Shown here one piece after another: positions 16,456 to 25,148 of a DNA stretch of 64,000 nucleotides (within the stretch, counting starts at the first letter, position 1; every line of letters starts with the position of its first letter). The DNA comes from Halobacillus ihumii. GTDB lineage: Bacteria > Bacillota > Bacilli > Bacillales > Halobacillaceae. Location: assembly GCF_902726645.1 (NCBI RefSeq), contig NZ_CACVAO010000001.1, forward strand, positions 4,152,594-4,216,593, written 5' to 3'. The position numbers were made by a program, and so were the translations under genes. The notes below the pieces were generated by a model, which was given only the letters and a program-made list of their open reading frames with translations, was not told the DNA's origin and ran no database searches.

Positions 16456-17130
16456 ATGACAGTTGAAAACGTACTTGCAGAAAAACAGGAACAAACAGAA
16501 AAACCATTTCTTCGTTTGAATCTTCAACATTTCGCTGAAGGTGGCGACGGTGAAGGCGGTGACGGTCAAGCTTCCGACGGGAAGGAAAACACGGATACGA
16601 CCAAAACCGACGATAAGGACGACGGGAAAGACGACAAGGAACACATGATTCCGAAGCACCGTTTCGACGAAGTAAACAAAAATTATAAGGAAATGAAGAA
16701 AGAATTGGATTCTTTCAAAAAGCAACAAGACGAAGCAGAAACGGAACGCCAACGCAAGGAAAAGGAAGAAGCCGAAAAGCGTGGCGAATATGAAAATCTT
16801 TACAAGCAAGCGCAAGATGATCTTGAAGCCGTACAAACGGAAAAACAATCCGCCGACGAACGCATTGAAGCGTTGGAAGGTACAATCAACGGTTTACTTG
16901 ACGCAAAGCTTGAAACTATTGACGAAGATTATCACGACCTGATTCCTGAAAATTTGTCGCCTGAACAAAAGCTTGCATGGGTGAACAATGCGGAACAAAA
17001 AGGTCTATTTGGCAATAAAGCGGAAGAACCAGTTGGTGAAAAGACAAATCCGCAAGAAGGTCAAGAAACAAAAGACACAAACAAAATGAACCCTATGGAA
17101 AAACTTCTATCGGGATACGGTCGGAAATAA
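16456..17130 (+). CDS. Capsid scaffold protein
   Basis: A 224-residue, very acidic and coiled-coil protein. The N-terminus has L-N-L-Q-H-F-A-E-G, a common start of phage scaffolds, then a Gly/Asp-rich linker, H-R-F-D-E-V-N-K near 67-73 and a long Glu/Lys coiled coil (about 75-155). The C-terminus ends in the basic helix M-E-K-L-L-S-G-Y-G-R-K, expected to bind the capsid protein. Lies directly upstream of the capsid gene, the normal place. AAGGAGG precedes the ATG. Confidence 0.88.
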   Translation: MTVENVLAEKQEQTEKPFLRLNLQHFAEGGDGEGGDGQASDGKENTDTTKTDDKDDGKDDKEHMIPKHRFDEVNKNYKEMKKELDSFKKQQDEAETERQRKEKEEAEKRGEYENLYKQAQDDLEAVQTEKQSADERIEALEGTINGLLDAKLETIDEDYHDLIPENLSPEQKLAWVNNAEQKGLFGNKAEEPVGEKTNPQEGQETKDTNKMNPMEKLLSGYGRK

Positions 17131-17144
17131 TTTTTGGTTGTAAC

Positions 17145-17158
17145 GTAAACAAGTTTTC
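17145..17158. promoter_or_regulatory. Operator-like repeat before the capsid gene
   Basis: GTAAAC-AA-GTTTTC, one mismatch from the phage operator repeat, in the 86-base gap between scaffold and capsid. No -10 box is evident. Confidence 0.5.
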
Positions 17159-17216
17159 TTTTTGCGTTGTAAACCTTTTGATTTCGACCAAATAAATCGA
17201 AAGGGGGAATGACAAA

Positions 17217-18116
17217 ATGGCTTTATCACTAGCACAAGCAGCGAAGCTATCAACCGATACTTTGCAAGCGGGCGTAATTGAAACATTCGCACGAACTTCA
17301 CCTGTCCTTGAAATGCTTCCGCAAATGGAGGTTGCAGGGAACTCTTATCAATACAACCAAGAAGATTCACTTGGCGAAGTTGAATTCCGTAAGGTGAATG
17401 AAGGTTACACCGAAGGCGGCGGAAGTGTTGTTCAAAAGTCTGACACGCTTTCTATCGTTGGGGGCGACGTTGACGTTGACAAATTTATTGCACGAACACT
17501 TGGAAACGTAAATAACCAACGTGCGGTTCAAACGAACTTGAAGGTAAAAGGACTTGCGAAAGAGTTTACGAACAAGTTCTTCCACGGTGACGCTTCCGCA
17601 AATACGGGCGAATTCGACGGCTTGAAAAAGCGTATCGCCAATAACGGAAACGAAGTTCAGGCAGGCGGTAAAGCATTAGAATTGATTATGCTTCACGAAC
17701 TACTTGACGGCGTTGAAGGCGGTGCTGACGCCTTGTTTATGTCGAAAGCAATGCGTCGTGAACTTCAGATTCTATTGCAAGAATCGCCGCACTATATTCA
17801 AAACGGAACTGACGAATTCGGTCGTCCCGTCGATTATTTCGGTGATGTTCAAATTCGAACAGTTGAAGACGGTATTCTTCCGTTTGCTAACGGGACGAAT
17901 TCAAACGAAGGTTCTATTTATGCAGTACGTTTCGGAGCGCAAGAAGCGATTTCAGGTCTAACGAATGGCGGCGTAATGGTCGAAGACTTAGGCGAAATTG
18001 ATTCCAAACCTGTATATCGTACTCGTATTGAATTCTATTGCGGTCTTGCTGACTTTCACCCGAAAGCGGCGGCACGTCTTGGCGGTGTAATCCGTAAGCA
18101 AGACACAACCGCATAA
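17217..18116 (+). CDS. Major capsid protein
   Basis: A 299-residue HK97-fold capsid protein identified by size, position after the scaffold, and typical content: N-terminal helix (L-S-L-A-Q-A-A-K), V-L-E-M-L-P region, the E-loop-like G-G-G-S stretch near residue 68, and the C-terminal F-H-P-K-A-A-A-R-L-G-G. It builds the icosahedral shell. The gap before it is longer than in the rest of the operon and the ribosome site (AAAGGGGG) is strong, in keeping with high expression. A strong terminator follows. Confidence 0.9.
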   Translation: MALSLAQAAKLSTDTLQAGVIETFARTSPVLEMLPQMEVAGNSYQYNQEDSLGEVEFRKVNEGYTEGGGSVVQKSDTLSIVGGDVDVDKFIARTLGNVNNQRAVQTNLKVKGLAKEFTNKFFHGDASANTGEFDGLKKRIANNGNEVQAGGKALELIMLHELLDGVEGGADALFMSKAMRRELQILLQESPHYIQNGTDEFGRPVDYFGDVQIRTVEDGILPFANGTNSNEGSIYAVRFGAQEAISGLTNGGVMVEDLGEIDSKPVYRTRIEFYCGLADFHPKAAARLGGVIRKQDTTA

Positions 18117-18133
18117 TTTGAATAACGAACCAA

Positions 18134-18175
18134 AGGCGGTTGCGGGTTGATTCCGCTTCCGCCTATTTTTTTTTT
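18134..18175 (+). terminator. Terminator after the capsid gene
   Basis: AGGCGGTTGCGG/CCGCTTCCGCC hairpin and a run of ten T. Would reduce transcription of the tail genes relative to capsid. Confidence 0.9.
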
Positions 18176-18201
18176 ATCTCAAAATTAGGAGGGTCTTTCG
18201 A

Positions 18202-18417
18202 ATGGCACAACTTAAAGCTTTAAGCACTAATTATAATGCAGTTTATTTTGGATGGGAATTCCGAAACGGCGTTGCTGAAATTCCTGAAGGTGAAGAAGAA
18301 AAAGCAAAACGTATTGCACAAGATTTTGGATATGAATTTGTCGAAGATAAACCGAAAAAGCAAACGAAAAAGCAATCTGGAAAGAAAGCCGAAACTAAAA
18401 AAGAAGGTGATGAATAA
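18202..18417 (+). CDS. Small head-associated protein, unknown
   Basis: A 71-residue protein with a compact N-terminal part (N-A-V-Y-F-G-W-E-F-R-N-G) and a Lys-rich tail. AGGAGGG precedes the ATG. Its stop overlaps the next start by one base. Position between capsid and connector genes suggests a head role. Confidence 0.7.
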   Translation: MAQLKALSTNYNAVYFGWEFRNGVAEIPEGEEEKAKRIAQDFGYEFVEDKPKKQTKKQSGKKAETKKEGDE

Positions 18418-18743
18418 TGGCGTGGGATAGTCTTCTAACAATTACGGATACAGTAACGGCGACGGCGACAAGCGACGCAATTGAAGTGAATTCTAGTCAA
18501 TCCGAACCGCTTGAAATTCGTCTTGACGTTTCCAACGTATCAGGGACTTCACCGATTCTTGATATTGTTGTTGAAGGAAGTGACGACAACGCAACGTTTG
18601 AAGAAATTTCCGCAATTCCACAAATTACGCAAGCCGTTGTTGACAAACGTTTTGGCGTTATTACAGACAAGAAATATATTCGTTTGAAATACGAAACGGG
18701 CGGAACTTCGCCTTCATTCGACGTTCAAGCGTTGGCACGATAA
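18417..18743 (+). CDS. Probable head decoration or fibre protein
   Basis: A 108-residue beta-rich, Ser/Thr-rich protein without charged clusters. It has no signal peptide or membrane segment. Its place directly after capsid genes is where decoration proteins lie in related phages, but no family motif is recognised. Confidence 0.6.
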   Translation: MAWDSLLTITDTVTATATSDAIEVNSSQSEPLEIRLDVSNVSGTSPILDIVVEGSDDNATFEEISAIPQITQAVVDKRFGVITDKKYIRLKYETGGTSPSFDVQALAR

Positions 18744-18762
18744 ACAAACGGGGGTGCTATAA

Positions 18763-19191
18763 ATGGCGATTGATTTACAAGCAGCGGAAACCTATTTCAC
18801 CGAAGAAGTTTTCGAAAATGCTGCATGGGTAAACGCCGACGAACCCGACAAGAAACGGGCGTTGAAAAACGCTTCAAATATTTTGTATCGTTACTATTCG
18901 CAATACGACCCTGAAAAACGACCAATTCCGAATCAAGCCGTTTTCGAACAAACGCATTGGTTGTTGAAGATTTCGGAAGCACGAAAGCAAGCCGAAGCAG
19001 GTGTCACGTCTTATTCAGTTGACGGAATTTCCGTTTCCCTTTCGCAAGTTGACCGAACTATTGCACCGCAGGCGAAAATGGTGTTGGGGCGTCGTGTTGG
19101 ACGCTCTATCAGTACAAGGGTCGGCTATATTGATTCAGAATCCAAGTATATCGAAAGGCGCAATCGTCGTGCGGCAAGAGGTTTCGAATGA
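18763..19191 (+). CDS. Head-tail connector (gp15/gp6-like)
   Basis: A 142-residue mostly helical protein, with R-A-L-K-N-A-S-N-I-L-Y-R near residues 30-41 and R-K-Q-A-E-A near 76, then a basic C-terminal arm (R-R-N-R-R-A-A-R). This is the usual form of the adaptor that binds the portal. It is followed by the stopper, gp10-like and terminator genes in canonical order. Confidence 0.8.
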   Translation: MAIDLQAAETYFTEEVFENAAWVNADEPDKKRALKNASNILYRYYSQYDPEKRPIPNQAVFEQTHWLLKISEARKQAEAGVTSYSVDGISVSLSQVDRTIAPQAKMVLGRRVGRSISTRVGYIDSESKYIERRNRRAARGFE

Positions 19192-19499
19192 TTCCAACGC
19201 CGCATGATATTCAAATTGTAAAGGCTGAAGGGCTTGATATTTGGGGCGACCCGATTGCAGGGGAAACGTTAAACCTGAAGGGCTTTGTTCGTTCGAAGAC
19301 AACCGTCAATGACCGCACGGAAGGAGAAGACGTTGTTCCTGAATATACGATTCTATTCATTGGATTCGTTGACGTTGTTCATGCTGACGAAGTACGTTTC
19401 ACCGAACCAAATGGCGAAGTGAAAACCGATCAACCGAACAATATTAAATTCATGCGAAACATTGACGGAAAGGTTTCATTTACGAAGGTGGTGGTCTAA
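19188..19499 (+). CDS. Head closure (stopper) protein
   Basis: A 103-residue beta-barrel-like protein overlapping the connector gene by 4 bases. Size, beta composition and place match SPP1 gp16-type stoppers that seal the portal after packaging. Confidence 0.75.
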   Translation: MIPTPHDIQIVKAEGLDIWGDPIAGETLNLKGFVRSKTTVNDRTEGEDVVPEYTILFIGFVDVVHADEVRFTEPNGEVKTDQPNNIKFMRNIDGKVSFTKVVV

Positions 19500-19942
19500 T
19501 GGCTGACGGAATGAATTTTGACGTGAACGCAAGCAGCTTTCTCACAAAAATGGAAATGGCGGATAAAAACGCAATGGAAGCAGGCGAACAGGGAATGAAT
19601 GACGTTGTTGACGAATTGATTCGGATTTCTTCAGAAATCACGCCGTTCTATAAAGGAATCCTTCAGAAATCGCATAAACGCAAGGTTCGAAAGACCGCAG
19701 GAAACATTGAAGCCGAAGTTTCTTATTCCGTTCTTGAAGGTGATTTCAACTATGCGTTATGGATTCACGAAGGCGTTTATGAACTTGGCGAAGAATCTGA
19801 AGCGAAAGGCGGTACAACAGGAATGTCGGGTAAAACGTACCAGGTCGGTCGTAAATATCTTGAACGTCCATTGAAAGGAGAACGTCAAGCATTTTATGAC
19901 CATATTGCGAAAGTAATGAAAAATAAATTGAGGGGTCGATAA
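19499..19942 (+). CDS. HK97 gp10-like head-tail joining protein
   Basis: A 147-residue protein with the family hallmarks: an N-terminal helical stretch, I-T-P-F-Y-K-G-I-L-Q-K-S-H near residue 47, and Y-A-L-W-I-H-E-G-V-Y near residue 85. Starts one base inside the preceding stop. Confidence 0.85.
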   Translation: MADGMNFDVNASSFLTKMEMADKNAMEAGEQGMNDVVDELIRISSEITPFYKGILQKSHKRKVRKTAGNIEAEVSYSVLEGDFNYALWIHEGVYELGEESEAKGGTTGMSGKTYQVGRKYLERPLKGERQAFYDHIAKVMKNKLRGR

Positions 19943-19944
19943 TT

Positions 19945-20313
19945 ATGGAAGTTGCCGAAGTTATTTCGTATATGGAAACGGTTGAATCTATCGACTATTA
20001 TGCGAATCAATTTCCCGAACGTGCGAATGATTGCGCCGTTGTTCGTGTAGAAGGTGGCGAACCGCCGAACCATTATATTATCGGACTGACTTCGCCAAAC
20101 ATTCAAATTATTGTACGGCATAGGCAAGCAAGCGAAGCCGAACGAATTGCCAAAAAAATTTGGAAACATTTTCACGGTCGGGAACATTTCGAAATCGGTT
20201 CGTCTTATGTTTACGGAACATTTGCGGAACAAAGTGAACCTATTTATCTTGACCACGACGACAACGGTCGTTCAATTTATTCTATCAATATTGCTTGTAA
20301 AGTACGGCAATAG
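19945..20313 (+). CDS. Tail terminator / minor capsid protein
   Basis: A 122-residue alpha/beta protein (I-Q-I-I-V-R-H-R-Q-A-S-E-A-E-R near residues 53-67 is typical of the tail-terminator fold). Lies between the gp10-like and tail-tube genes, the normal place for the ring that ends tail growth. Confidence 0.8.
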   Translation: MEVAEVISYMETVESIDYYANQFPERANDCAVVRVEGGEPPNHYIIGLTSPNIQIIVRHRQASEAERIAKKIWKHFHGREHFEIGSSYVYGTFAEQSEPIYLDHDDNGRSIYSINIACKVRQ

Positions 20314-20343
20314 AAGAATTGAACCAAAGAAGGAGGTTTTCGC

Positions 20344-20523
20344 ATGAAAGTAAAATTTATTGAAGTCAAGCATGACGAAATTTTCGTCAAAGATAAAAAG
20401 AAAATTAAGGTTGGCGACATTGTTGACCTTCCGAAAGACCGTGCGGAATCTTTTATTGCACGGGGCAAGGCTGAAAAATTCAAAGAACAACCCAAAAAGA
20501 AAGAGGGTGAAAACAAAGCATAA
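20344..20523 (+). CDS. 59-residue small protein, unknown
   Basis: AGAAGGAGG precedes the ATG. It has a short beta core (M-K-V-K-F-I-E, V-G-D-I-V-D-L-P), an A-R-G-K-A-E-K segment and a Lys/Glu tail. Similar small proteins occur near head or tail genes of siphoviruses. Role unknown. Confidence 0.7.
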   Translation: MKVKFIEVKHDEIFVKDKKKIKVGDIVDLPKDRAESFIARGKAEKFKEQPKKKEGENKA

Positions 20524-20536
20524 GGAGGTTTTGTAG

Positions 20537-21079
20537 ATGGGCGATATTTCGAATGTTCAAATCGGCGTCCAAAATTTAACGTATGGAACGGAAGATTTGG
20601 GACACACAAACGGCGGTTGCGAATTTGCTTATGAACCTGAATATACAGACGTCATTGTTGACCTTTACGGAAACACGGCGGTCGATAAATCGCTGACAGG
20701 CGAAGTTGTTCGGGTGACTGTACCATTGGCGGAAGTAACCGTTGACAAATTGAAGAACGCAATTCCAACAGGAACGATTGTCGAAGATTCAACGGCAGGG
20801 ACGAAGAAACTTACGATTGGTTCGCAGGCAGGAAAGCGACTTTCCGAAAATGCACAAGAACTTGTTCTTCACCCTTCATGGTTGCCGACTTCCGACAAGT
20901 CACTTAATATCACGCTTCACAAAGCGGTTATCACGTCCGAAGTTACGCTTCCATTCCGTAAAGACGAACAATCAGTTTACGAAGTGGAGTTTACCGCATT
21001 GATTGACGAAAGTCGGGATGACGGCGGTCTTCTTGCCACAATTGGCGATACTTCCGTCACTTCAGGTTCAACAACGTAA
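20537..21079 (+). CDS. Major tail (tube) protein
   Basis: A 180-residue beta-rich protein with N-Y-type strands and a C-terminal half resembling tail-tube proteins (E-V-E-F-T-A-L-I-D near residue 152). Forms the non-contractile tail tube. AAGGAGG precedes the ATG, a terminator follows, and the tail-chaperone frameshift genes come next, all as expected. Confidence 0.85.
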   Translation: MGDISNVQIGVQNLTYGTEDLGHTNGGCEFAYEPEYTDVIVDLYGNTAVDKSLTGEVVRVTVPLAEVTVDKLKNAIPTGTIVEDSTAGTKKLTIGSQAGKRLSENAQELVLHPSWLPTSDKSLNITLHKAVITSEVTLPFRKDEQSVYEVEFTALIDESRDDGGLLATIGDTSVTSGSTT

Positions 21080-21085
21080 TTTATG

Positions 21086-21118
21086 ACCCGTCCTTGTTTG
21101 GGCGGGTTTTCTATTTTA
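21086..21118 (+). terminator. Terminator after the tube gene
   Basis: ACCCGTCC-TTGTTT-GGGCGGGT hairpin followed by TTTCTATTTT. Confidence 0.87.
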
Positions 21119-21135
21119 AAGCGAAGGTGATTTGA

Positions 21136-21231
21136 ATGGCGAAAGAAAAACGTCAAGACGATAAACGATTAAAAGAAAACAAGCAGCAGAAAACGGCAAT
21201 CAATATTGCACGTAAGACGCAAGGAAAATAG
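21136..21231 (+). CDS. 31-residue basic peptide
   Basis: GAAGGTGA lies about 6 bases before the ATG. The product is Lys/Arg/Gln-rich and helical. It sits between the tube and chaperone genes. Could be a real tiny gene or a leader; no function known. Confidence 0.45.
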   Translation: MAKEKRQDDKRLKENKQQKTAINIARKTQGK

Positions 21232-21292
21232 GTTCGCAACCTTAAATGCGAAAGGAATCGAATTCGAAAATTTATAAAAGAGGTGTTACGAA

Positions 21293-21679
21293 ATGGAAAA
21301 AGCAGTTGGAACGAAGAAAGACGTTATTCTTGGAAACGGTGATACGATTGAGGTTAAAAAACTTCCGCTTGGCGATTACGCACAATTAATGCTTGCGTTG
21401 AAAAAACTTCCGAATGGCGTTATGTCTGAATTGTCGGATATTGATACGGAAAATGAAGAACAAATGTTTCAAGCAATGTTCGGATTGTTCGGTGAAGCGT
21501 GGGGTCAAGTAATCGAAATCATTTCAATTGGTTCAGGCATTGATAAAGACACGCTTGCGAATGACCCTGAAATTGGTCTTGACGGCGGTGTTGAATTGTT
21601 CCTTGCTATTTACGAGGTGAACAATCTTCAAAAGGTGATTGGTCAAGTAAAAAACGTGATGAACCGTCCGACGAAGTAA
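21293..21679 (+). CDS. Tail assembly chaperone (G-type)
   Basis: A 128-residue protein in the place of lambda gpG or SPP1 gp17.5, between tube and tape measure. It guides polymerisation of the tail around the tape measure and is not kept in the virion. Near its end V-K-N is encoded by GTA AAA AAC, a canonical slippery site, so some ribosomes shift to make the longer G-T product. Confidence 0.87.
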   Translation: MEKAVGTKKDVILGNGDTIEVKKLPLGDYAQLMLALKKLPNGVMSELSDIDTENEEQMFQAMFGLFGEAWGQVIEIISIGSGIDKDTLANDPEIGLDGGVELFLAIYEVNNLQKVIGQVKNVMNRPTK

Positions 21680-22035
21680 GTTCGGGCGGTGCTTCCGAAG
21701 AAGAATGGCTTTTCGACATTATCCATTTATTCGCAATAAATTATGGTTGGTCGAAACAACAAACGCTTGAAGAAGTTTATCCTGACGAAGTTGAATTTTA
21801 TCTTAAACGAATCAAGAAGGATGAAGTCAACGACCGAATGACTGAATTGGCGATTGCCCAAAACCCGCATACGCAAGACCCGAACAAATTGGCTACGAAG
21901 TTTAAGAAGCAATTGCAAGACGTTGATGGCAAGTCATATTTAGGTAAAGAAAAAATGACAAAAGAAGACGAAAACGACTTGAAGGCTATCGCCCGTAAAA
22001 TGCGTGAGAATTCTCAAAAACGCAAGGGGGCGTAA
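21293..22035 (+). CDS. Tail assembly chaperone G-T, by programmed -1 frameshift
   Basis: The -1 frame is open from the slippery site to 22035. A shift after AAC (21653-21655) would continue R-D-E-P-S-D-E-V-S-S-G-G and give a fusion of about 247 residues. The T part contains E-W-L-F-D-I-I-H-L-F and a charged C-terminus. It has no start or ribosome site of its own, which supports frameshift synthesis. Confidence 0.85.
21649..21690 (+). promoter_or_regulatory. Programmed -1 frameshift signal
   Basis: Slippery heptamer A-AAA-AAC at 21649-21655, in the right phase. A stimulatory hairpin starts 7 bases later: ACCGTCC (21663-21669) pairs with GGGCGGT (21684-21690) with one G-U pair. The zero-frame stop lies in the loop. 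Confidence 0.88.
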
Positions 22036-22076
22036 TGCCTTCTTTTTTATTTGACTATTTTCGGGGGTGTAAATAA

Positions 22077-25000
22077 ATGGCGAAAGCGGGGGAAATCGTT
22101 GCAGCGTTAAAACTTAAAGTTGACGAATTCAAACAGGGAATGGACGAAGCAAAATCCGAATTGAATGATTTTTCGAAAACGACGCAAAGGGTCGGCCAAG
22201 CAGCAGGCGCAACATTTGCAGCGTTAGGAGTAGCGGCGGCAGGTGTTGGCGCAGCAGGCGCAAAAATGGCACTTGAACAAGAAAAGGCGTTAGATAAAAT
22301 GCAAGCTGCAACAGGCGCAACGAAAGAAGAAATGAAAGAGTTCCAACAAATCGCAGACAATTTGTTTGCAAATGCAAAAGGGAACTATCAAGATATTTAC
22401 TCAACGTTGACAAGTATTAAACAGGTTCTTGGACAGACGGGCGAAGAAGCCGAAAAAACCGCTACGCAAGCACTTACGTTACAAAAGGCGTTCGGTTGGG
22501 AAGTAACCGAATCTATTCGGGCGGCGGATTCCGTTATGAAGGCGTGGGGTGCAACGTCAACCGAATCTATGGATATGTTTACGAAGTTAGCGCAACAAGC
22601 GGGGGATAAATCAGGCGATTTACTAGAAACATTTAACGAATATTCGCCCGTACTAGCTGACGCAGGTATTTCTATGGATACGTTCGCAAGCGCATTGAAC
22701 GCAGGTATGGCAGCAGGGTCGAAAGACTTCGATAAAATTGCCGATAGTTTGAAAGAGTTTAATGTTAAATTGCACGACGGAACGGCGCAATCAAACGAAT
22801 TGACAAAAGAATTGTTCGGGTCGCAAAAAGCGGCAGACCAATTTTTCAAAGGTGTCGCAAACGGTTCAATCACAGGTGACGAAGCGTTACAAAAGGTTGG
22901 GTCACGTTTGTCAAAGATTGATAACAAGACGAAGCAAAACCGTTTGGGTGTCGCCTATTTTGGTACTATGTGGGAAGATTTGGGAAGTGACGCCGTACTT
23001 GCTATGTCGCAAGCGGAAAACGGTTTGAAAAACGTCAAAGGCGCAACCGCAAGGGCGGGAAAAACGCTGCAAGACAACTTACTCACGAAGATTACGAAAA
23101 TCAAAAATGAGTTCATGTTATGGGCGAAACAAATGGGAAAACGAATGCTTCCGCAATTAAATTCATTTGCGAATTGGGTCATGAAGAATATGCCCGCAAT
23201 CAAAGCGACGTTGACGGCGGTATTCGGGACGATTGGAAAAGTCGTCGGAACGACCGCAAGTATTTTCGGGTCAATCCTTTCGTTCATTTGGAAAAACCGA
23301 ACGGCGTTTGCGGTACTTGCAGGCGTACTGACGGCGGTTGTTATTCCTGCAATGCTTGGCTTTATCGCACATGCGGCGATTGTAAAGGCGAAAGCGTTGG
23401 GCGCACTTATCGTTAGTACGGCACGAATGATTGCATTTAACTATGCGTTAGGGCTTTCTTATCTTGCTGCATATGCGCCTATGCTCTTAATTGTCGCAGG
23501 GATTGGGCTTATTGTCGGTGCATTTATTCTATTTTCGAAATACGGTGACGTTATCATTGCGAAGCTGAAGAAAATGGGCTTCAACATGGAAAGCCTTCGT
23601 TCGATTATTACGAAGGTACGGACGAAAATCATGCAAATGTGGAAGGCTTTCCAACAAACGAAAGTCTATGCAGTCATTTCGAAAATTATCGGAAGTTTGG
23701 TCAATAAATTTGTTGACCTATATAAAGCAATCAAGAAAGCGATTATGACGGGTGACTTTACACCGTTATTAAATGCAGTCAAACAATTGATTCCGCAAAT
23801 TATCGCATTTCTGATTGGCGGTATTCCACGATTGATTATGATGGGACTTACTTTATTTTCAAGTCTTGGCGACGGGGCGCAAAAAGCAATTCCGAAGCTA
23901 TTGACGAAGGTTGTCCAAATCATTACACGGTTGATTCAACAATTTGTGTTGTATTTGCCGAAAATCATTCAGTTAGGTATCCGTCTTCTTATGACCTTAA
24001 TTAACGGAATTCTAAAGGCGTTACCGTTTATTTTAGGTGCGGTGACAAAGGTTATCAATAAACTTGTTGCCATGATTACGTTACTATTGCCGAAAATCAT
24101 TCAAATGGGTATTAAAATTCTTATGACGTTGATTGATGGAATTGTTCGGATTTTACCGCAATTGATTACGGCAGCTATTAAATTAATTACAACGATTATT
24201 CAAACGTTGATTAAGTTGCTTCCGAAAATCATTCAGGCAGGAATCAAAATTTTAATGGCGTTGATTGACGGTATTATTCAAATTTTACCGCAATTGATTC
24301 AGGCGGCGATTACGTTGATTTTAGCGATTGCCGACGCACTCATTCGGAATTTGCCGACTATCATTCGGGCAGGTATCGACATTTTACTTGCATTGATTGA
24401 CGGCATTATTCAAATTCTTCCGCAATTAATTTCGGCAGCTATTAAGCTGATTTTCGCCATTGTGGACGCTCTTATTCGAAATCTTCCTGCAATCCTTTCC
24501 GCAGGTGTCGAAATCATTTGGGCGTTGATTGACGGAATTCTTTCGATTATCGGTCAAGTTGGTTCCGCAGCATGGGACATTGCAAAAGAAATTCTCAATA
24601 CGATTTCTGATATTAATTTATTAGACGTCGGAAAGGACTTGATTCGTGGTCTATGGAACGGAATTAGTGATATGGCAGGTTGGATTTCTGGAAAACTTTC
24701 AGGTTTTGCGGGTAACGTACTCGGCGGAATCAAAGATTTCTTCGGGATTAATTCACCTTCCCGTGTGTTCCGTGATGAAATTGGCGTAAACTTGATTAAA
24801 GGTTTACAAATCGGTATCGAAAGGGTTGCGAAACTTCCGAAAAAATCAATGGCGAATGTTGCTGAAAGCGTACTTGGAAGCGTTGATTCCTTGAAGAAAG
24901 CATTTATCGGCATGAACGGAATGCAGATTTCCGCACCGCAAATTGGCGGATTGTCTTCAGGAAGGGTTGATTTTAGCGACTTACCTGACGGTGGAAATGG

Positions 25001-25145
25001 TAACGGAAACGGCGGAACGAACTATAATGCGCCGCTTGTCAACGTTGAACGGATGGAAACGAATGATGAACGGGACGTTCGCAATGTATCGAAAGAATTA
25101 TACAACTTGCAGCGTAATCAAGACCGTTCACAAGGGGGGCGATAA
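22077..25145 (+). CDS. Tail tape measure protein
   Basis: A 1022-residue tape measure. The N-terminal 350 residues match the usual TMP region (A-T-G-A-T-K-E-E-M, A-D-A-G-I-S-M-D-T-F). A hydrophobic part follows (about 395-490). Residues about 640-860 consist of six or seven imperfect repeats of roughly 38 residues with the pattern L-P-K-I-I-Q-x-G-I-K-I-L-M-x-L-I-D-G-I. The C-terminus has F-G-I-N-S-P-S-R-V-F-R-D-E-I-G. It sets tail length and may enter the membrane at ejection. All reads through without a frame break. Confidence 0.95.
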   Translation: MAKAGEIVAALKLKVDEFKQGMDEAKSELNDFSKTTQRVGQAAGATFAALGVAAAGVGAAGAKMALEQEKALDKMQAATGATKEEMKEFQQIADNLFANAKGNYQDIYSTLTSIKQVLGQTGEEAEKTATQALTLQKAFGWEVTESIRAADSVMKAWGATSTESMDMFTKLAQQAGDKSGDLLETFNEYSPVLADAGISMDTFASALNAGMAAGSKDFDKIADSLKEFNVKLHDGTAQSNELTKELFGSQKAADQFFKGVANGSITGDEALQKVGSRLSKIDNKTKQNRLGVAYFGTMWEDLGSDAVLAMSQAENGLKNVKGATARAGKTLQDNLLTKITKIKNEFMLWAKQMGKRMLPQLNSFANWVMKNMPAIKATLTAVFGTIGKVVGTTASIFGSILSFIWKNRTAFAVLAGVLTAVVIPAMLGFIAHAAIVKAKALGALIVSTARMIAFNYALGLSYLAAYAPMLLIVAGIGLIVGAFILFSKYGDVIIAKLKKMGFNMESLRSIITKVRTKIMQMWKAFQQTKVYAVISKIIGSLVNKFVDLYKAIKKAIMTGDFTPLLNAVKQLIPQIIAFLIGGIPRLIMMGLTLFSSLGDGAQKAIPKLLTKVVQIITRLIQQFVLYLPKIIQLGIRLLMTLINGILKALPFILGAVTKVINKLVAMITLLLPKIIQMGIKILMTLIDGIVRILPQLITAAIKLITTIIQTLIKLLPKIIQAGIKILMALIDGIIQILPQLIQAAITLILAIADALIRNLPTIIRAGIDILLALIDGIIQILPQLISAAIKLIFAIVDALIRNLPAILSAGVEIIWALIDGILSIIGQVGSAAWDIAKEILNTISDINLLDVGKDLIRGLWNGISDMAGWISGKLSGFAGNVLGGIKDFFGINSPSRVFRDEIGVNLIKGLQIGIERVAKLPKKSMANVAESVLGSVDSLKKAFIGMNGMQISAPQIGGLSSGRVDFSDLPDGGNGNGNGGTNYNAPLVNVERMETNDERDVRNVSKELYNLQRNQDRSQGGR

Positions 25146-25148
25146 TTT

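Noticed and set aside
24040..24560. DNA repeats in the tape measure as a mobile or recombination element
   Set aside because: They encode the imperfect hydrophobic repeats common in tape measure proteins.
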